Shown: piece after piece, positions 1 through 9,632 of the stretch
How positions within the stretch are numbered: position 1 is the stretch's first letter
Layout: each line of letters opens with the position of its first letter
DNA from: Stutzerimonas stutzeri RCH2
GTDB lineage: Bacteria; Pseudomonadota; Gammaproteobacteria; Pseudomonadales; Pseudomonadaceae
Assembly (NCBI RefSeq): GCF_000327065.1
Contig: NC_019936.1
Coordinates: 1,364,001-1,428,000, forward strand
Direction: 5' to 3'
DNA length: 64,000 bases
The notes under the pieces: model-generated
What the model saw: only the letters and a program-made list of their open reading frames with translations
Databases searched by the model: none
What the model was told of the DNA's origin: nothing
Made by a program: the position numbers and the translations under genes

Positions 1-1055
1 CCGGTCAGGTGATGAAGTGGATTCACCACTTTGGCGTCGATGACTTCGATGCCATGAGCAATCTCGGCAAGGCCTTGCGCGAAAAGCTCAAGGCCTGCGC
101 CGAGATTCGCGGTCCGGAGATCGTCAGCGAAGACATCTCCAGCGACGGCACCCGCAAGTGGGTTGTACGTGTCGCTTCGGGCAGTTGCGTGGAAACGGTG
201 TATATCCCGCAGGGCGGGCGCGGAACACTATGCGTGTCCTCGCAGGCTGGCTGCGCGCTGGACTGCAGCTTCTGCTCCACCGGCAAACAAGGTTTCAATA
301 GCAATCTCACCGCTGCCGAAGTTATCGGGCAGGTGTGGATTGCCAACAAGTCATTCGGCTCCATCCCGGCGAAAATCGATCGCGCTATCACCAACGTGGT
401 GATGATGGGGATGGGCGAGCCGCTGCTGAACTTCGATAACGTAGTCGCCGCCATGCATATCATGATGGATGACCTCGGCTACGGTATTTCCAAGCGCAAG
501 GTGACGTTGTCGACCTCGGGCGTCGTGCCGATGATTGACGAGCTGGCCAAGGTCATCGACGTGTCCCTGGCGCTGTCGCTGCACGCGCCTAATAATGCGC
601 TGCGTGATCAGCTGGTGCCGATCAACAAGAAGTATCCGCTGGATATGTTGCTGTCGGCCTGCAAGCGCTATATCTCGCAGCTTGGCGAGAAGCGCGTGCT
701 GACCATCGAGTACACGCTGCTCAAGGGCATCAATGACCAGCCCGAGCATGCCGAGCAGATGATCACGCTGTTGGCGGATATTCCCTGCAAGATCAATCTG
801 ATTCCGTTCAATCCGTTCCCTCATTCCGGATATGAGCGGCCGAGCAACAATGCCATCCGGCGTTTTCAGGACATCCTGCACAAAGGCGGGCACAATGTGA
901 CGGTGCGTACCACCCGCGGCGAAGACATCGACGCGGCTTGCGGTCAGCTCGTCGGCCAGGTTCTGGACCGGACGCGTCGAAGCGAGAGATACATCGCTGT
1001 GCGTGAGCTACAGAGCGAGCCAGGTACGGCGCAAATTGCTTCGAACCGATCCTGA
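1..1055 (+). CDS. rlmN: Dual-specificity 23S rRNA/tRNA adenine-C2 methyltransferase RlmN (5' truncated by window)
   Basis: Radical-SAM enzyme that methylates C2 of A2503 in 23S rRNA and A37 of some tRNAs. The frame is open from base 1 and reads ..[11 protein letters not shown], which in pseudomonads lies about 35 residues into the protein, so the true start is upstream. The radical-SAM cysteines are visible in [15 protein letters not shown] near base 270, with GMGEPLLN and TLSTSGVVP following. The second catalytic cysteine is in DAACGQL near the C-terminus. It is the first gene of a forward run; pilF follows after about 11 bases. Confidence 0.97.
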   Translation, partial: GQVMKWIHHFGVDDFDAMSNLGKALREKLKACAEIRGPEIVSEDISSDGTRKWVVRVASGSCVETVYIPQGGRGTLCVSSQAGCALDCSFCSTGKQGFNSNLTAAEVIGQVWIANKSFGSIPAKIDRAITNVVMMGMGEPLLNFDNVVAAMHIMMDDLGYGISKRKVTLSTSGVVPMIDELAKVIDVSLALSLHAPNNALRDQLVPINKKYPLDMLLSACKRYISQLGEKRVLTIEYTLLKGINDQPEHAEQMITLLADIPCKINLIPFNPFPHSGYERPSNNAIRRFQDILHKGGHNVTVRTTRGEDIDAACGQLVGQVLDRTRRSERYIAVRELQSEPGTAQIASNRS

Positions 1056-1066
1056 GGGGGATGCTG

Positions 1067-1825
1067 ATGACTCTGCGCGCTGCGCTGCTGCTTCTACTGA
1101 CCGGCCTGTTGGCCGGTTGTGTGTCTTCTGGAACCGTCGATCCGCTGAGAACCGACGAAGGTCGCCAGCAGGCGCGCGACGCCTATATTCAACTGGGCAT
1201 CGGTTATCTGCAGCAGGGCGCGGCAGCTCGCGCGAAGACACCTTTGCGCAAGGCGCTGGAGATGGATCCGCGCAGTGCCGATGCACATGCTGCGTTGGCC
1301 TTGGTATTCCAGACCGAGATGGAAAACGATCTCGCCGACAAGCACTACCGCGAGGCGCTGTCCAGCCGCAAGGATGCCCGCATCCTCAACAACTACGGCA
1401 GTTTTCTATTCGAGCAGAAGCGCTATCCGGAAGCCATGGAGCGCTTTCGTCAGGCGGCTGAAGACAACATGTACCCGGAGCGCGCACGGGTGTTTCAGAA
1501 CCTCGGCATGACCGCGCTGCAGCTGGGGCAGCGCGAAGAGGCCGAGCTTCACTTTACTCGCTCGCTGCGCCTCGACGGTCGCCAGCCTCGCGCGCTGCTC
1601 GAGCTTGCCCTCATGGCCTTCGAGGACAAGCAGTACGTTCCAGCCAAGCGTTACTACGATAGCTTCAGCCAGGTAGCTGAGCAGAACGCACGCAGTTTGC
1701 TGCTCGGTATTCGTCTGGCCAACATCCATCAGGACCGCGACACGGCTGCCAGCCTCGGGCTGCAGCTGAGGCGGTTGTATCCCGGTACGGATGAGTACAA
1801 GCAATATCTTTCGGAGCAACGATGA
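1067..1825 (+). CDS. pilF: Type IV pilus biogenesis/stability lipoprotein PilF (PilW)
   Basis: 252-residue outer-membrane lipoprotein; in the family it is the pilotin that helps assemble the PilQ secretin. The N-terminus MTLRAALLLLLTGLLAGC is a lipoprotein signal with lipobox LAGC (Cys18). The rest is a run of TPR helices (DAYIQLGIGYLQQG.., ADAHAALALVFQ.., ARVFQNLGMTALQ..). Two in-frame ATGs exist. The purine-rich GAGGGGG at 1054-1060 abuts the ATG at 1061 but sits 6 bases before the ATG at 1067, and the latter matches the P. aeruginosa N-terminus I recall, so 1067 is chosen. The stop overlaps the rodZ start. Confidence 0.93.
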   Translation: MTLRAALLLLLTGLLAGCVSSGTVDPLRTDEGRQQARDAYIQLGIGYLQQGAAARAKTPLRKALEMDPRSADAHAALALVFQTEMENDLADKHYREALSSRKDARILNNYGSFLFEQKRYPEAMERFRQAAEDNMYPERARVFQNLGMTALQLGQREEAELHFTRSLRLDGRQPRALLELALMAFEDKQYVPAKRYYDSFSQVAEQNARSLLLGIRLANIHQDRDTAASLGLQLRRLYPGTDEYKQYLSEQR

Positions 1826-2832
1826 CCGCGCCGCACCAAGAATCCGCTGCACCGACGGGCAACAATCCAGGCGAGACGCTGCGTAAAGCCCGCGAAGACA
1901 AGGGCTGGACGCTGTCTGCAGTTGCGCAACAGCTCAATCTCACCGAGCGTTCGCTAGGCCGTATCGAAGCGGGTGACTTCAGTCAGTTGCCGGGACATAC
2001 CTTTGCCCGTGGTTATGTTCGCGCCTATGCCAAGTTGCTGGGTCTGGACCAGACCCGCCTGGTCCAGGAGTTCGATCAGCACACCGGAACCAACGCATCC
2101 GGTAGCAACGTCAACAGCCTCGGACGCATCGAGGAACCGGGCCGTCTGTCGCGAACCTTCATGCGTTTCTTCGGCTTCGCTTTATTGCTGCTGCTGGCCG
2201 CCGTTGCCTGGTACTGGTGGCAGGAGCGCGCAGAGCGAGAGGCCACGCGATCTCCTGTCTCGGTGTTGGAGCGGATTGAAGTGGAAGGTGCTGACGGCAC
2301 CACTGAGATCCATCTGCTCGATCGTACTGACGAAGTTGCCGAACCAGCGATTGAGGCGCAGCCCGAACAGGGCGCGCCGATTGCCGAATCGGATGCAAGC
2401 GAGACTGACGAGACACTGGAAGGCAACGCTGAGCCTTCTGATTCGAGCTCACCTGCTGCCGAGTCTCAGCAATCGCAGCCGTTGGCACTTCCCGAAACCG
2501 CCAGCGAAAGCGCGGTAGTTTCCGCTCAGGCGCCTGCGTTGGCGACCCCAGCCCCAGCGAGTGATTCCGTGGCGCCGGCACCAGTACCCGGCGAGGCCCA
2601 GCTGGAGCTGCGTTTTACCGCCGATTGTTGGACCCGTGTGTCGGATGCCGACGGCCGTGTGCTGTTCAGTGCACTGGCCAAGGCCGGGACCAGCAGGACG
2701 GTCAGTGGCAAGGCGCCGCTGGACGTACATCTGGGGTTCGCTCGCGGTGCCCAGCTCAGTTACAACGGCGAAGCTGTAAACCTCGCCTCTCACATGCGCG
2801 GCGAGACAGCGCGCCTCAAGCTTGGACAGTAA
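1822..2832 (+). CDS. rodZ: RodZ-like cytoskeletal/cell-shape protein (HTH, single TM, DUF4115)
   Basis: 336 residues. An N-terminal HTH_25/XRE-like domain (about 12-80, with [20 protein letters not shown]) is followed by a charged linker. A single membrane helix lies at about 115-133 ([18 protein letters not shown]), then a long Pro/Ala/Ser/Glu-rich periplasmic linker. A C-terminal beta domain (DUF4115, about 250-336) begins with [13 protein letters not shown]. This is the RodZ layout, in which the cytoplasmic domain binds MreB. The start ATG overlaps the pilF stop (ATGA), implying translational coupling. Some annotations call it only a helix-turn-helix protein; DNA binding is unlikely to be its main job. 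Confidence 0.88.
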   Translation: MTAPHQESAAPTGNNPGETLRKAREDKGWTLSAVAQQLNLTERSLGRIEAGDFSQLPGHTFARGYVRAYAKLLGLDQTRLVQEFDQHTGTNASGSNVNSLGRIEEPGRLSRTFMRFFGFALLLLLAAVAWYWWQERAEREATRSPVSVLERIEVEGADGTTEIHLLDRTDEVAEPAIEAQPEQGAPIAESDASETDETLEGNAEPSDSSSPAAESQQSQPLALPETASESAVVSAQAPALATPAPASDSVAPAPVPGEAQLELRFTADCWTRVSDADGRVLFSALAKAGTSRTVSGKAPLDVHLGFARGAQLSYNGEAVNLASHMRGETARLKLGQ

Positions 2833-2839
2833 ATTGACC

Positions 2840-3952
2840 ATGCATTCCGAATCTCCTATCAAGCGCCGTCAGTCCCGTAAGATCTGGGTAGGCAGCGTTC
2901 CGGTCGGTGGCGATGCGCCGATTTCCGTACAGAGCATGACCAATACCGAAACCTGCGACGTCGAGGCGACGGTTGCGCAGATCCAGCGCCTGGCCAATGC
3001 CGGTGCGGACATCGTCAGGGTTTCGGTGCCTTCCATGGAGGCTGCCGAGGCGTTCGGGCGCATCAAGCGGCTCGTCCAGTTGCCCCTGGTGGCCGACATT
3101 CATTTCGATTACCAGATCGCGTTGCGCGTGGCGGAGCTTGGCGTTGATTGCCTGCGCATCAATCCAGGCAACATCGGCCGCGAGGACCGCGTGCGCGCCG
3201 TGGTCGACGCCGCGCGCGACAAGGGCATCCCGATTCGCATCGGCGTCAATGCCGGTTCGCTGGAAAAGGACCTGCAGAAAAAATACGGTGAGCCGACGCC
3301 GCAGGCGTTGGTGGAGTCGGCGCTGCGCCACGTCGATCATCTGGATCGACTGGATTTCCAGGATTTCAAGGTCAGCGTCAAAGCGTCCGACGTGTTCATG
3401 GCGGTGGAGGCCTATCGGCTGCTTGCCGGTCAGATCGAGCAGCCGCTGCACCTGGGCATCACCGAGGCGGGCGGTCTGCGTTCCGGTACGGTGAAATCCG
3501 CTGTGGGGCTGGGCATGCTGCTCGCGGACGGCATCGGCGACACCATCCGTGTGTCACTGGCAGCTGACCCGGTCGAGGAAATCAAGGTCGGCTTCGACAT
3601 CCTCAAGTCCCTGCGTTTGCGCTCGCGTGGCATCAACTTCATCGCCTGCCCGAGCTGCTCGCGACAGAACTTCGATGTGGTCAAGACCATGAACGAGCTG
3701 GAAGCCCGCGTTGAAGACCTGCTGGTACCGATGGACGTTGCGGTGATCGGTTGCGTGGTCAATGGTCCGGGAGAAGCCAAGGAAGCCCATGTCGGCTTGA
3801 CCGGTGGCAGCCCGAACAACCTCGTCTACATCGATGGCAAGCCGGCACAGAAACTGAACAACGAAAACCTCGTCGATGAGCTGGAGCAGCTCATCCGGCG
3901 CAAGGCCGCCGAAAAGCTCGCGTCCGACGCGGCGGTCATCGCGCGCAGCTGA
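2840..3952 (+). CDS. ispG: 4-hydroxy-3-methylbut-2-en-1-yl diphosphate synthase (flavodoxin), IspG/GcpE
   Basis: 370-residue [4Fe-4S] enzyme of the MEP isoprenoid pathway; it converts MEcPP to HMBPP. The N-terminal TIM barrel carries [12 protein letters not shown] and [14 protein letters not shown]. The C-terminal domain carries the cluster cysteines in [12 protein letters not shown] and [11 protein letters not shown]. The ATG at 2840 gives [18 protein letters not shown]. An in-frame TTG at 2834, six bases upstream, would give one residue more resemblance to the P. aeruginosa N-terminus, so the start is uncertain by two codons. No good ribosome site is seen; the gene begins 8 bases after rodZ. 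Confidence 0.96.
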   Translation: MHSESPIKRRQSRKIWVGSVPVGGDAPISVQSMTNTETCDVEATVAQIQRLANAGADIVRVSVPSMEAAEAFGRIKRLVQLPLVADIHFDYQIALRVAELGVDCLRINPGNIGREDRVRAVVDAARDKGIPIRIGVNAGSLEKDLQKKYGEPTPQALVESALRHVDHLDRLDFQDFKVSVKASDVFMAVEAYRLLAGQIEQPLHLGITEAGGLRSGTVKSAVGLGMLLADGIGDTIRVSLAADPVEEIKVGFDILKSLRLRSRGINFIACPSCSRQNFDVVKTMNELEARVEDLLVPMDVAVIGCVVNGPGEAKEAHVGLTGGSPNNLVYIDGKPAQKLNNENLVDELEQLIRRKAAEKLASDAAVIARS

Positions 3953-3968
3953 TCTTTAAGGAAATCCA

Positions 3969-5258
3969 TTGAGCAAGTCCCTGCAAGCCATTCGTGGCAT
4001 GAACGACATCCTGCCTGCGCAGACCCCGATCTGGCGTTACCTGGAAAGCACCTTCGCGCAATTGCTCGATAGCTATGGCTACAGCGAGATTCGCTTGCCG
4101 ATCTTGGAGTTCACCGACCTGTTCGCCCGTGGTATCGGTGAAGGCACCGACGTGGTCGACAAGGAGATGTACACCTTCCTCGACCGTAACGAGGAGTCGC
4201 TGACCCTGCGTCCGGAAGGGACTGCCGGGTGCGTGCGTGCCGTGCTCGAGCACGGGCTGACTGGTGGTGGTCAAGTGCAGAAGCTCTGGTACACCGGGCC
4301 GATGTTCCGCTACGAGAAACCGCAGAAGGGCCGCTATCGCCAGTTTCACCAGATCGGCGTGGAAGTCTTCAACCAGCCCGGGCCGGACATCGATGCCGAG
4401 TTGATCGTGCTGACCGCGCGTCTGTGGAAGCAGCTAGGTCTCGCCAGCGCCGTGACGCTGCAGCTCAACAGCCTGGGTTCCAGCGAAGCCCGTGCCCGCT
4501 ATCGCGATGCACTGGTGGCTTACATGCAGCAGCGTTTCGATCAGCTCGACGAGGACAGCCAGCGCCGTCTGACGACCAATCCCCTGCGTATCCTCGACAG
4601 CAAGAACGCCCAGACACAGTCGCTGCTGGCCGATGCGCCGACGTTGCATGACTACCTCGACGACGAGTCGAGAGCGCACTTCGACGGGTTGAAAGCCCGT
4701 CTCGATGCGGTAGGCATCGCCTACGAAATCAATCCAAAGCTGGTGCGTGGTCTGGATTACTACGGCCGCACCGTGTTCGAGTGGGTGACCGACAAGCTGG
4801 GCGCCCAGGGGACCGTTTGTGCAGGTGGTCGCTACGACGGCCTGATCAGCCAGTTCGGCGGCAAGCCTACACCTGGTGTCGGTTTCGCTATGGGCGTCGA
4901 GCGTCTGGTATTGCTGCTGGAGACCCTCGAGCTGGTTCCGGATGCATTGAGTCCGGCGCCGCACGCCTATATTTGCGCATTCGGCGAGGCTGCAGAGCTG
5001 GCGGCGCTGGCCCTGGCCGAGCGCCTGCGCGATACGCTTCCTGGCCTGCGCCTGCTGGTCAACGCCGGTGGCGGCAGTTTCAAGAGCCAGTTCAAGAAGG
5101 CTGACAAGAGCGGCGCTCGCTTTGCACTGATTCTGGGTGAGGACGAACTGGCAGGGCGCGTGGTAGGTTGCAAGCCGCTTCGCGACGACAGCGAACAACA
5201 AAGCATTGCCTGGGATGCTCTGCCCGAGCGTCTGGCTGCCTGCCTCGAGCAGGTCTGA
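3969..5258 (+). CDS. hisS: Histidyl-tRNA synthetase
   Basis: 429-residue class II aminoacyl-tRNA synthetase that charges tRNA-His. The start is TTG: AAGGAA at 3958-3963 sits 5 bases before it, and the resulting [16 protein letters not shown] is the conserved HisS N-terminus. Motif 2 region: [18 protein letters not shown] and [16 protein letters not shown]. Histidine-binding/HisA motif: [14 protein letters not shown]. Motif 3: [13 protein letters not shown] and [12 protein letters not shown]. The anticodon-binding domain occupies the last ~100 residues. It lies 16 bases after ispG and 27 bases before the yfgM homologue. Confidence 0.97.
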   Translation: MSKSLQAIRGMNDILPAQTPIWRYLESTFAQLLDSYGYSEIRLPILEFTDLFARGIGEGTDVVDKEMYTFLDRNEESLTLRPEGTAGCVRAVLEHGLTGGGQVQKLWYTGPMFRYEKPQKGRYRQFHQIGVEVFNQPGPDIDAELIVLTARLWKQLGLASAVTLQLNSLGSSEARARYRDALVAYMQQRFDQLDEDSQRRLTTNPLRILDSKNAQTQSLLADAPTLHDYLDDESRAHFDGLKARLDAVGIAYEINPKLVRGLDYYGRTVFEWVTDKLGAQGTVCAGGRYDGLISQFGGKPTPGVGFAMGVERLVLLLETLELVPDALSPAPHAYICAFGEAAELAALALAERLRDTLPGLRLLVNAGGGSFKSQFKKADKSGARFALILGEDELAGRVVGCKPLRDDSEQQSIAWDALPERLAACLEQV

Positions 5259-5285
5259 GACTAAGCGAATGAAAGGAGTGACAGC

Positions 5286-5927
5286 GTGACCTCGGGTACC
5301 GAAGAAGAACAACTGGCGCAGATCAAAGACTGGTGGCAGCGCAACGGCAAGCCGCTGGTGCTGGGTGCAGTGCTCGCACTGGTATTGGTGTTTGGCTGGC
5401 AGTTCTGGCAGAAGCATCAGATCACCCAGGCGCAGAACGCCTCGATCGTTTATCAGCAATTGCTGGGTGCGGCGCTGGAAGCTGGCGAAGCCGATGCCGC
5501 TGAAGTATCGCGGCTGGGTAATCTGTTGAAGAAGGACTTTGCCGGCACGCATTACGCCCAGTACGGCAGCCTCTTCGTGGCGAAGGTTGCGGTGGAGTCC
5601 GGTCGTCTGGACGAGGCAGCCAGCGAGCTGCGCTCGGTTGTCGACAAGCCGGCCGACAAGACCCTGGACGAGCTGGCACGTCAGCGTCTGGCGCGCGTTC
5701 TGGCGGCGCAGGACAAGGCAGAGGAAGCGATCAAGCTGCTGGACGGCAAGGTAGATCAGGCCTTTGCTGCCAGTCGCGAAGAACTCAAGGGCGATCTCCT
5801 GGTGCAGCTTGGCCGTAATGACGAGGCGCATGCCGCCTACACCAAGGCCAAGGAGTCGTTGTCCCAGGACGCGGCCATCGGCGGTCTGCAAATGAAGCTG
5901 GATGATCTGGCCCGAGGGGAGGCGTAA
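5286..5927 (+). CDS. YfgM-like membrane-anchored TPR protein (ancillary SecYEG chaperone/BAM-linked)
   Basis: 213 residues with a short acidic cytoplasmic N-terminus, one TM helix at about 24-43 (PLVLGAVLALVLVFGWQFW) and a periplasmic TPR region (YGSLFVAKVAVESGRLDEAASEL.., ARVLAAQDKAEEAIKLLDG..). In E. coli YfgM works with PpiD at the translocon, and its gene sits between hisS and bamB as here. The start is GTG, preceded by AAAGGAG at 5271-5277. It ends directly before the bamB ATG, so the two are probably co-translated. Confidence 0.88.
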   Translation: MTSGTEEEQLAQIKDWWQRNGKPLVLGAVLALVLVFGWQFWQKHQITQAQNASIVYQQLLGAALEAGEADAAEVSRLGNLLKKDFAGTHYAQYGSLFVAKVAVESGRLDEAASELRSVVDKPADKTLDELARQRLARVLAAQDKAEEAIKLLDGKVDQAFAASREELKGDLLVQLGRNDEAHAAYTKAKESLSQDAAIGGLQMKLDDLARGEA

Positions 5928-7079
5928 ATGATGCGCTGGAAGACCGCAGCATTGCTGACCTTGGCCGTACTGGCCGCAGGTTGCAGCAGCAAGGACACCA
6001 AAGAGGCAGAGCCGGCAGAACTGGTGAAGTTCAAGGCCGAGGTTTCGCTGAAGAAAGAGTGGAGCCGCTCGATCGGCGATGGTCAGGGCAAGACCTACAA
6101 TCTGTTGACGCCGGTGGTTTATGGCGACCAGATCTATGCCGCCGATGTCGAAGGGCTGGTGGTTTCCATGGACCGCCTGACCGGTAAGGTCAACTGGAAG
6201 AAGAAGCTCGACAAGCCGGTTTCCGGTGCAGTTGGCGCCGGCTACGGCCTCGTACTGGTTGGCACCTTGCGTGGCGAGGTGTTGGCGCTGGACGTCAGCA
6301 CCGGTGAGGAGCGTTGGCGCAGCCAGGTCAGCAGTGAAGTGCTGGCCGCTCCGGCAGTGAACGGCGATATCGTGCTGGTCCAGACCCAGGATGACCGACT
6401 GATCGCTCTGGAAATCGACACCGGCGCGCAGCGCTGGAGCTATGAAAGTTCGCCTGCCGTGCTGACGCTGCGCGGCACCGGTGCGCCGCTGCTGACCAAT
6501 CAGCTGGCTGTTGCCGGGCTGTCGAGCGGTAAGGTCGTTGCGCTGGATACCCGTCGCGGCCTTCCGGTATGGGAGCAGCGCGTTGCCATTCCGCAAGGTC
6601 GTTCGGAGCTCGAGCGTGTCGTCGATATCGACGGTGGCCTGTTGCTGTCCGGCGGTACGCTCTATGTCGCAAGCTACCAGGGCCGCGCCGCAGCGCTGGA
6701 ACTGGAGAGTGGCCGTATCCTCTGGCAGCGCGATGCGTCCAGTTATTCGGGCGCCGCGCTGGGTTATGGCAGTGTTTATCTGAGCCTTGCCGACGGTACG
6801 GTCGAAGGCATAGACGAGCGCTCCACCACTGCCTTGTGGCGTAACGATTCCCTGGCTCGTCGCCAGCTTTCGGCTCCCGCGGTGTTTTCCAGCTATGTTG
6901 TGGTGGGCGACATCGAAGGCTATCTGCACCTGCTGAGCCAGGTCGACGGCCGTTTCGTCGCCCGCGAGCGTATCGACAGCTCCGGCGTACGTGCACGGCC
7001 AGTAGTCGAAGGTGACTGGCTGTACGCATTCGGCAACGACGGCAAGCTGGTGGCGCTGACGATTCGTCAGGCCGACTGA
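5928..7079 (+). CDS. bamB: Outer-membrane protein assembly factor BamB
   Basis: 383-residue lipoprotein of the BAM complex that inserts beta-barrel proteins. The signal MMRWKTAALLTLAVLAAGC has lipobox LAAGC. It is followed by an eight-bladed PQQ-like beta-propeller with recurring blades such as GLVVSMDRLTGKVNWKKKL, GEVLALDVSTGEERWR and DRLIALEIDTGAQRWSYE. GGGGAGG lies 5 bases before the first ATG. The start abuts the yfgM-like stop and the gene is followed by a tandem hairpin region, then der. Confidence 0.96.
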   Translation: MMRWKTAALLTLAVLAAGCSSKDTKEAEPAELVKFKAEVSLKKEWSRSIGDGQGKTYNLLTPVVYGDQIYAADVEGLVVSMDRLTGKVNWKKKLDKPVSGAVGAGYGLVLVGTLRGEVLALDVSTGEERWRSQVSSEVLAAPAVNGDIVLVQTQDDRLIALEIDTGAQRWSYESSPAVLTLRGTGAPLLTNQLAVAGLSSGKVVALDTRRGLPVWEQRVAIPQGRSELERVVDIDGGLLLSGGTLYVASYQGRAAALELESGRILWQRDASSYSGAALGYGSVYLSLADGTVEGIDERSTTALWRNDSLARRQLSAPAVFSSYVVVGDIEGYLHLLSQVDGRFVARERIDSSGVRARPVVEGDWLYAFGNDGKLVALTIRQAD

Positions 7080-7096
7080 CCGCAGGTTGTGCCTAC

Positions 7097-7150
7097 GGCT
7101 CCGCCTGGCGGAGCCATGAATATTCGGCCGCTGCCTTGCAGCGGCCTTCG
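7097..7150 (+). terminator. Tandem hairpins after bamB
   Basis: Two perfect hairpins lie between bamB and der. The first has GGCTCCGC arms at 7097-7104 and 7108-7115. The second has GGCCGCTGC/GCAGCGGCC arms at 7126-7134 and 7138-7146, followed by TTCGTGTTTT. The second looks like a Rho-independent terminator with a poor T-tract, so der may be partly read through from upstream. Confidence 0.6.
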
Positions 7151-7181
7151 TGTTTTCTGAAATATCGCAGTGGAGAGCCGC

Positions 7182-8675
7182 ATGGTTCCCGTAATCGCCC
7201 TGGTGGGCCGCCCGAACGTCGGCAAGTCCACCCTGTTCAACCGCCTGACCAAGAGCCGCGACGCCATCGTTGCCGAATACGCCGGGCTGACCCGTGATCG
7301 CCAGTACGGCGAGGCCAAGTGGCAGGGACGGACCTACATCGTGATCGACACTGGTGGCATTTCCGGTGACGAAGAGGGCATCGACGCCAAGATGGCGGAG
7401 CAGTCGCTGCAGGCCATCGAAGAGGCTGACGCCGTACTGTTCATGGTTGATGCCCGTGCCGGAATGACGGCGGCGGACCAGATGATCGGCGAGCATCTGC
7501 GCAAGCGGAACAAGCGCTGCTTCCTGGTGGCGAACAAGGTCGACAGCGTCGACCCCGATATCGCCCGCGCCGAATTCAGTCCGCTGGGGCTGGGTGATGC
7601 ACTGCCGATCGCAGCCGCCCACGGCCGCGGCATCAGTCACATGCTCGAAGAAGCGCTGGGCATCTTCCCCAAGGACAATGCCGAGGACGCAGAAGGCGAT
7701 GACGCTGCCGAGCTGATTGACGGTGAGGAAGTCGTCGCCGAGGGCCAGGAGCCCAAGCGCATCCCCGGTCCGAGCGAAAAGGACGGAATCAAGATCGCCA
7801 TCATCGGTCGCCCCAACGTCGGCAAGTCGACGCTGGTCAACCGTATGCTCGGCGAAGAGCGGGTCATCGTCTACGACCAGGCCGGCACCACCCGGGACAG
7901 CATCTACATTCCCTTCGAGCGTGACGACGAGAAATACACCCTGATCGACACCGCAGGCGTACGTCGTCGCGGCAAGATCTTCGAGGCGGTGGAAAAGTTC
8001 TCGGTAGTCAAGACGCTGCAGGCGATCCAGGATGCCAACGTGGTCATCTTCGTCATGGATGCCCGCGAAGGTGTCGTCGAGCACGACCTGAACCTGCTGG
8101 GCTTCGTGCTGGAAACTGGCCGTGCGCTGGTCATCGCACTGAACAAGTGGGACGGCATGGAACCGGGTGAGCGCGACTATGTGAAGACCGAGTTGGAGCG
8201 CCGGCTGTTCTTTGTCGATTTCGCCGATATCCACTTCATCTCAGCCAAGCACGGCACCGGCGTGGGCCATCTGTACAAGTCGGTACAGGCCGCATTCAAG
8301 TCGGCCATTACCCGCTGGCCGACCAGCCGTCTGACGCAGATCCTTGAAGATGCGGTGCGCGAGCATGCGCCGCCGATGGTTGCCAGCCGCCGGATCAAAC
8401 TTCGTTACGCGCACTTGGGCGGCGCCAACCCGCCGCTGATCGTTATCCATGGCAATCAGGTCGACTCGATTCCAAAGTCCTACACCCGTTATCTGGAAAA
8501 CACCTATCGGCGCGTTTTGAAGCTGGTCGGTACGCCCATCCGGATCGAGTACAAGGGCGGAGAAAACCCTTACGAGGGCAAGAAAAACACGCTTACCGAC
8601 CGCCAGGTCAACAAGAAGCGCCGTCTCATGTCGCACCACAAGAAGGCCGAGAAGAAGCGCCGCGACAAGCGCTGA
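7182..8675 (+). CDS. der: Ribosome-assembly GTPase Der (EngA)
   Basis: 497-residue essential GTPase for 50S maturation. It has two tandem G domains, each with a P-loop GRPNVGKST (about residues 9 and 209), their own DTGGI / DTAGV G3 motifs and NKVD / NKWD G4 motifs. They are joined by an acidic linker ([16 protein letters not shown]). A C-terminal KH-like domain and a very basic tail ([20 protein letters not shown]) follow. A GTG four codons upstream is in frame, but the ATG at 7182 gives the conserved [16 protein letters not shown] and has GGAGAG 5 bases before it. Confidence 0.97.
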   Translation: MVPVIALVGRPNVGKSTLFNRLTKSRDAIVAEYAGLTRDRQYGEAKWQGRTYIVIDTGGISGDEEGIDAKMAEQSLQAIEEADAVLFMVDARAGMTAADQMIGEHLRKRNKRCFLVANKVDSVDPDIARAEFSPLGLGDALPIAAAHGRGISHMLEEALGIFPKDNAEDAEGDDAAELIDGEEVVAEGQEPKRIPGPSEKDGIKIAIIGRPNVGKSTLVNRMLGEERVIVYDQAGTTRDSIYIPFERDDEKYTLIDTAGVRRRGKIFEAVEKFSVVKTLQAIQDANVVIFVMDAREGVVEHDLNLLGFVLETGRALVIALNKWDGMEPGERDYVKTELERRLFFVDFADIHFISAKHGTGVGHLYKSVQAAFKSAITRWPTSRLTQILEDAVREHAPPMVASRRIKLRYAHLGGANPPLIVIHGNQVDSIPKSYTRYLENTYRRVLKLVGTPIRIEYKGGENPYEGKKNTLTDRQVNKKRRLMSHHKKAEKKRRDKR

Positions 8676-8679
8676 CTGG

Positions 8680-9474
8680 TCAGCGATCTCCGTCGAACGA
8701 CTGGTCCATATCCAGGGCCGGTCGTGCGTGGCGCGGCGTGCCGACCTGGCGTGCCGGATTGCCGACCACCGTGGTGTGTGGCGCTACGGGGTGCAGCACG
8801 ATGCTGCCGGCACCCACCTTGGCCCCCTCGCCAATCTCGATGTTGCCGAGAATCTTCGCGCCCGCGCCGATCATCACCCCGCTGCGAACCTTCGGATGAC
8901 GGTCGCCGCCTTCCTTGCCGGTGCCGCCCAGGGTAACGCCCTGCAAAATCGACACGTCATCACCTACCACCGCGGTCTCGCCAATGACGATACCGGTGCC
9001 GTGGTCGAGCATGATGCCATTACCGATCCGGCTGGCCGGGTTGATATCGATGCCGAGGCGTTCGTTGCAGCGCGCTTGGATGAACATCGCCAGCAGACGC
9101 TCGCCCCGGGCTTGCAGGTCGTGCCCGACGCGATAGGCCTGCAGGGCGAGAAAGCCCTTGGAGAATAGAAAGACTTCCAGTGCCGTATCGAACGCCGGGT
9201 CGCGGCTGACGATTGCCTGCAAGTCGCTGCACGCCGCCTCGGCGAGCCGTGGGGCGTGATGGTGTATGCCGGCGAAGCGATCGGCCAACGTGTGGCTCTG
9301 GTCGGCGTTTTCGGCCAGCGCATGGCCGATGCGGTACGCCAGCGCACAGCCGAAGTCGGGACGATCGAGGATGGCCTGGCGAAACACCGTGGCCAGGGTC
9401 GGCTCCGTATCCAGTGCATGTTGCGCCTGATTGCGCAGGTCGTTCCACAAGGCGCTGACGGAATGGCTCGGCAT
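8680..9474 (-). CDS. cysE: Serine O-acetyltransferase (CysE/EpsC type)
   Basis: 264 residues. It makes O-acetylserine from serine and acetyl-CoA, the first step of cysteine synthesis. An N-terminal helical domain is followed by a left-handed beta-helix of hexapeptide repeats (DINPASRIGNGIMLDHGTGIVIGETAVVGDDVSILQ..). Catalytic His/Asp lie in MLDHGTG and QGVTLGGTGKEGGDRHP. The frame extends upstream, but AAGGAA lies 7 bases before the ATG at 9474 (MPSHSVSALWNDL), so that start is used. It is convergent with der, separated by only 4 bases. Confidence 0.94.
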   Translation of the reverse strand: MPSHSVSALWNDLRNQAQHALDTEPTLATVFRQAILDRPDFGCALAYRIGHALAENADQSHTLADRFAGIHHHAPRLAEAACSDLQAIVSRDPAFDTALEVFLFSKGFLALQAYRVGHDLQARGERLLAMFIQARCNERLGIDINPASRIGNGIMLDHGTGIVIGETAVVGDDVSILQGVTLGGTGKEGGDRHPKVRSGVMIGAGAKILGNIEIGEGAKVGAGSIVLHPVAPHTTVVGNPARQVGTPRHARPALDMDQSFDGDR

Positions 9475-9632
9475 GGGAAATTCCTTATGTTCGATACGAG
9501 TGATGCCCGTTGCCTGCAACTGTAGCAGTCCGACAGCGGCTGCTGTGGCGGCCTCGTATCGGGCAGTCGTCATCGGCTATTCTGTTCGCCTTCCTGCCGT
9601 CCCACATGCGGCAGGCTTGTCGGAAGGCCGTC

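Noticed and set aside
4434..8234. 1266-codon open frame on the minus strand across hisS, the yfgM homologue, bamB and der
   Set aside because: It is antisense to four confidently identified genes, crosses their boundaries, has no domain resemblance and follows from GC-rich codon bias. A shadow frame.
8669..8685. Short palindrome CGCTGAC/GTCAGCG over the der and cysE stops
   Set aside because: Stem of 7 bp with a 2-base loop and no T-run, within two stop codons; too weak to call a terminator.
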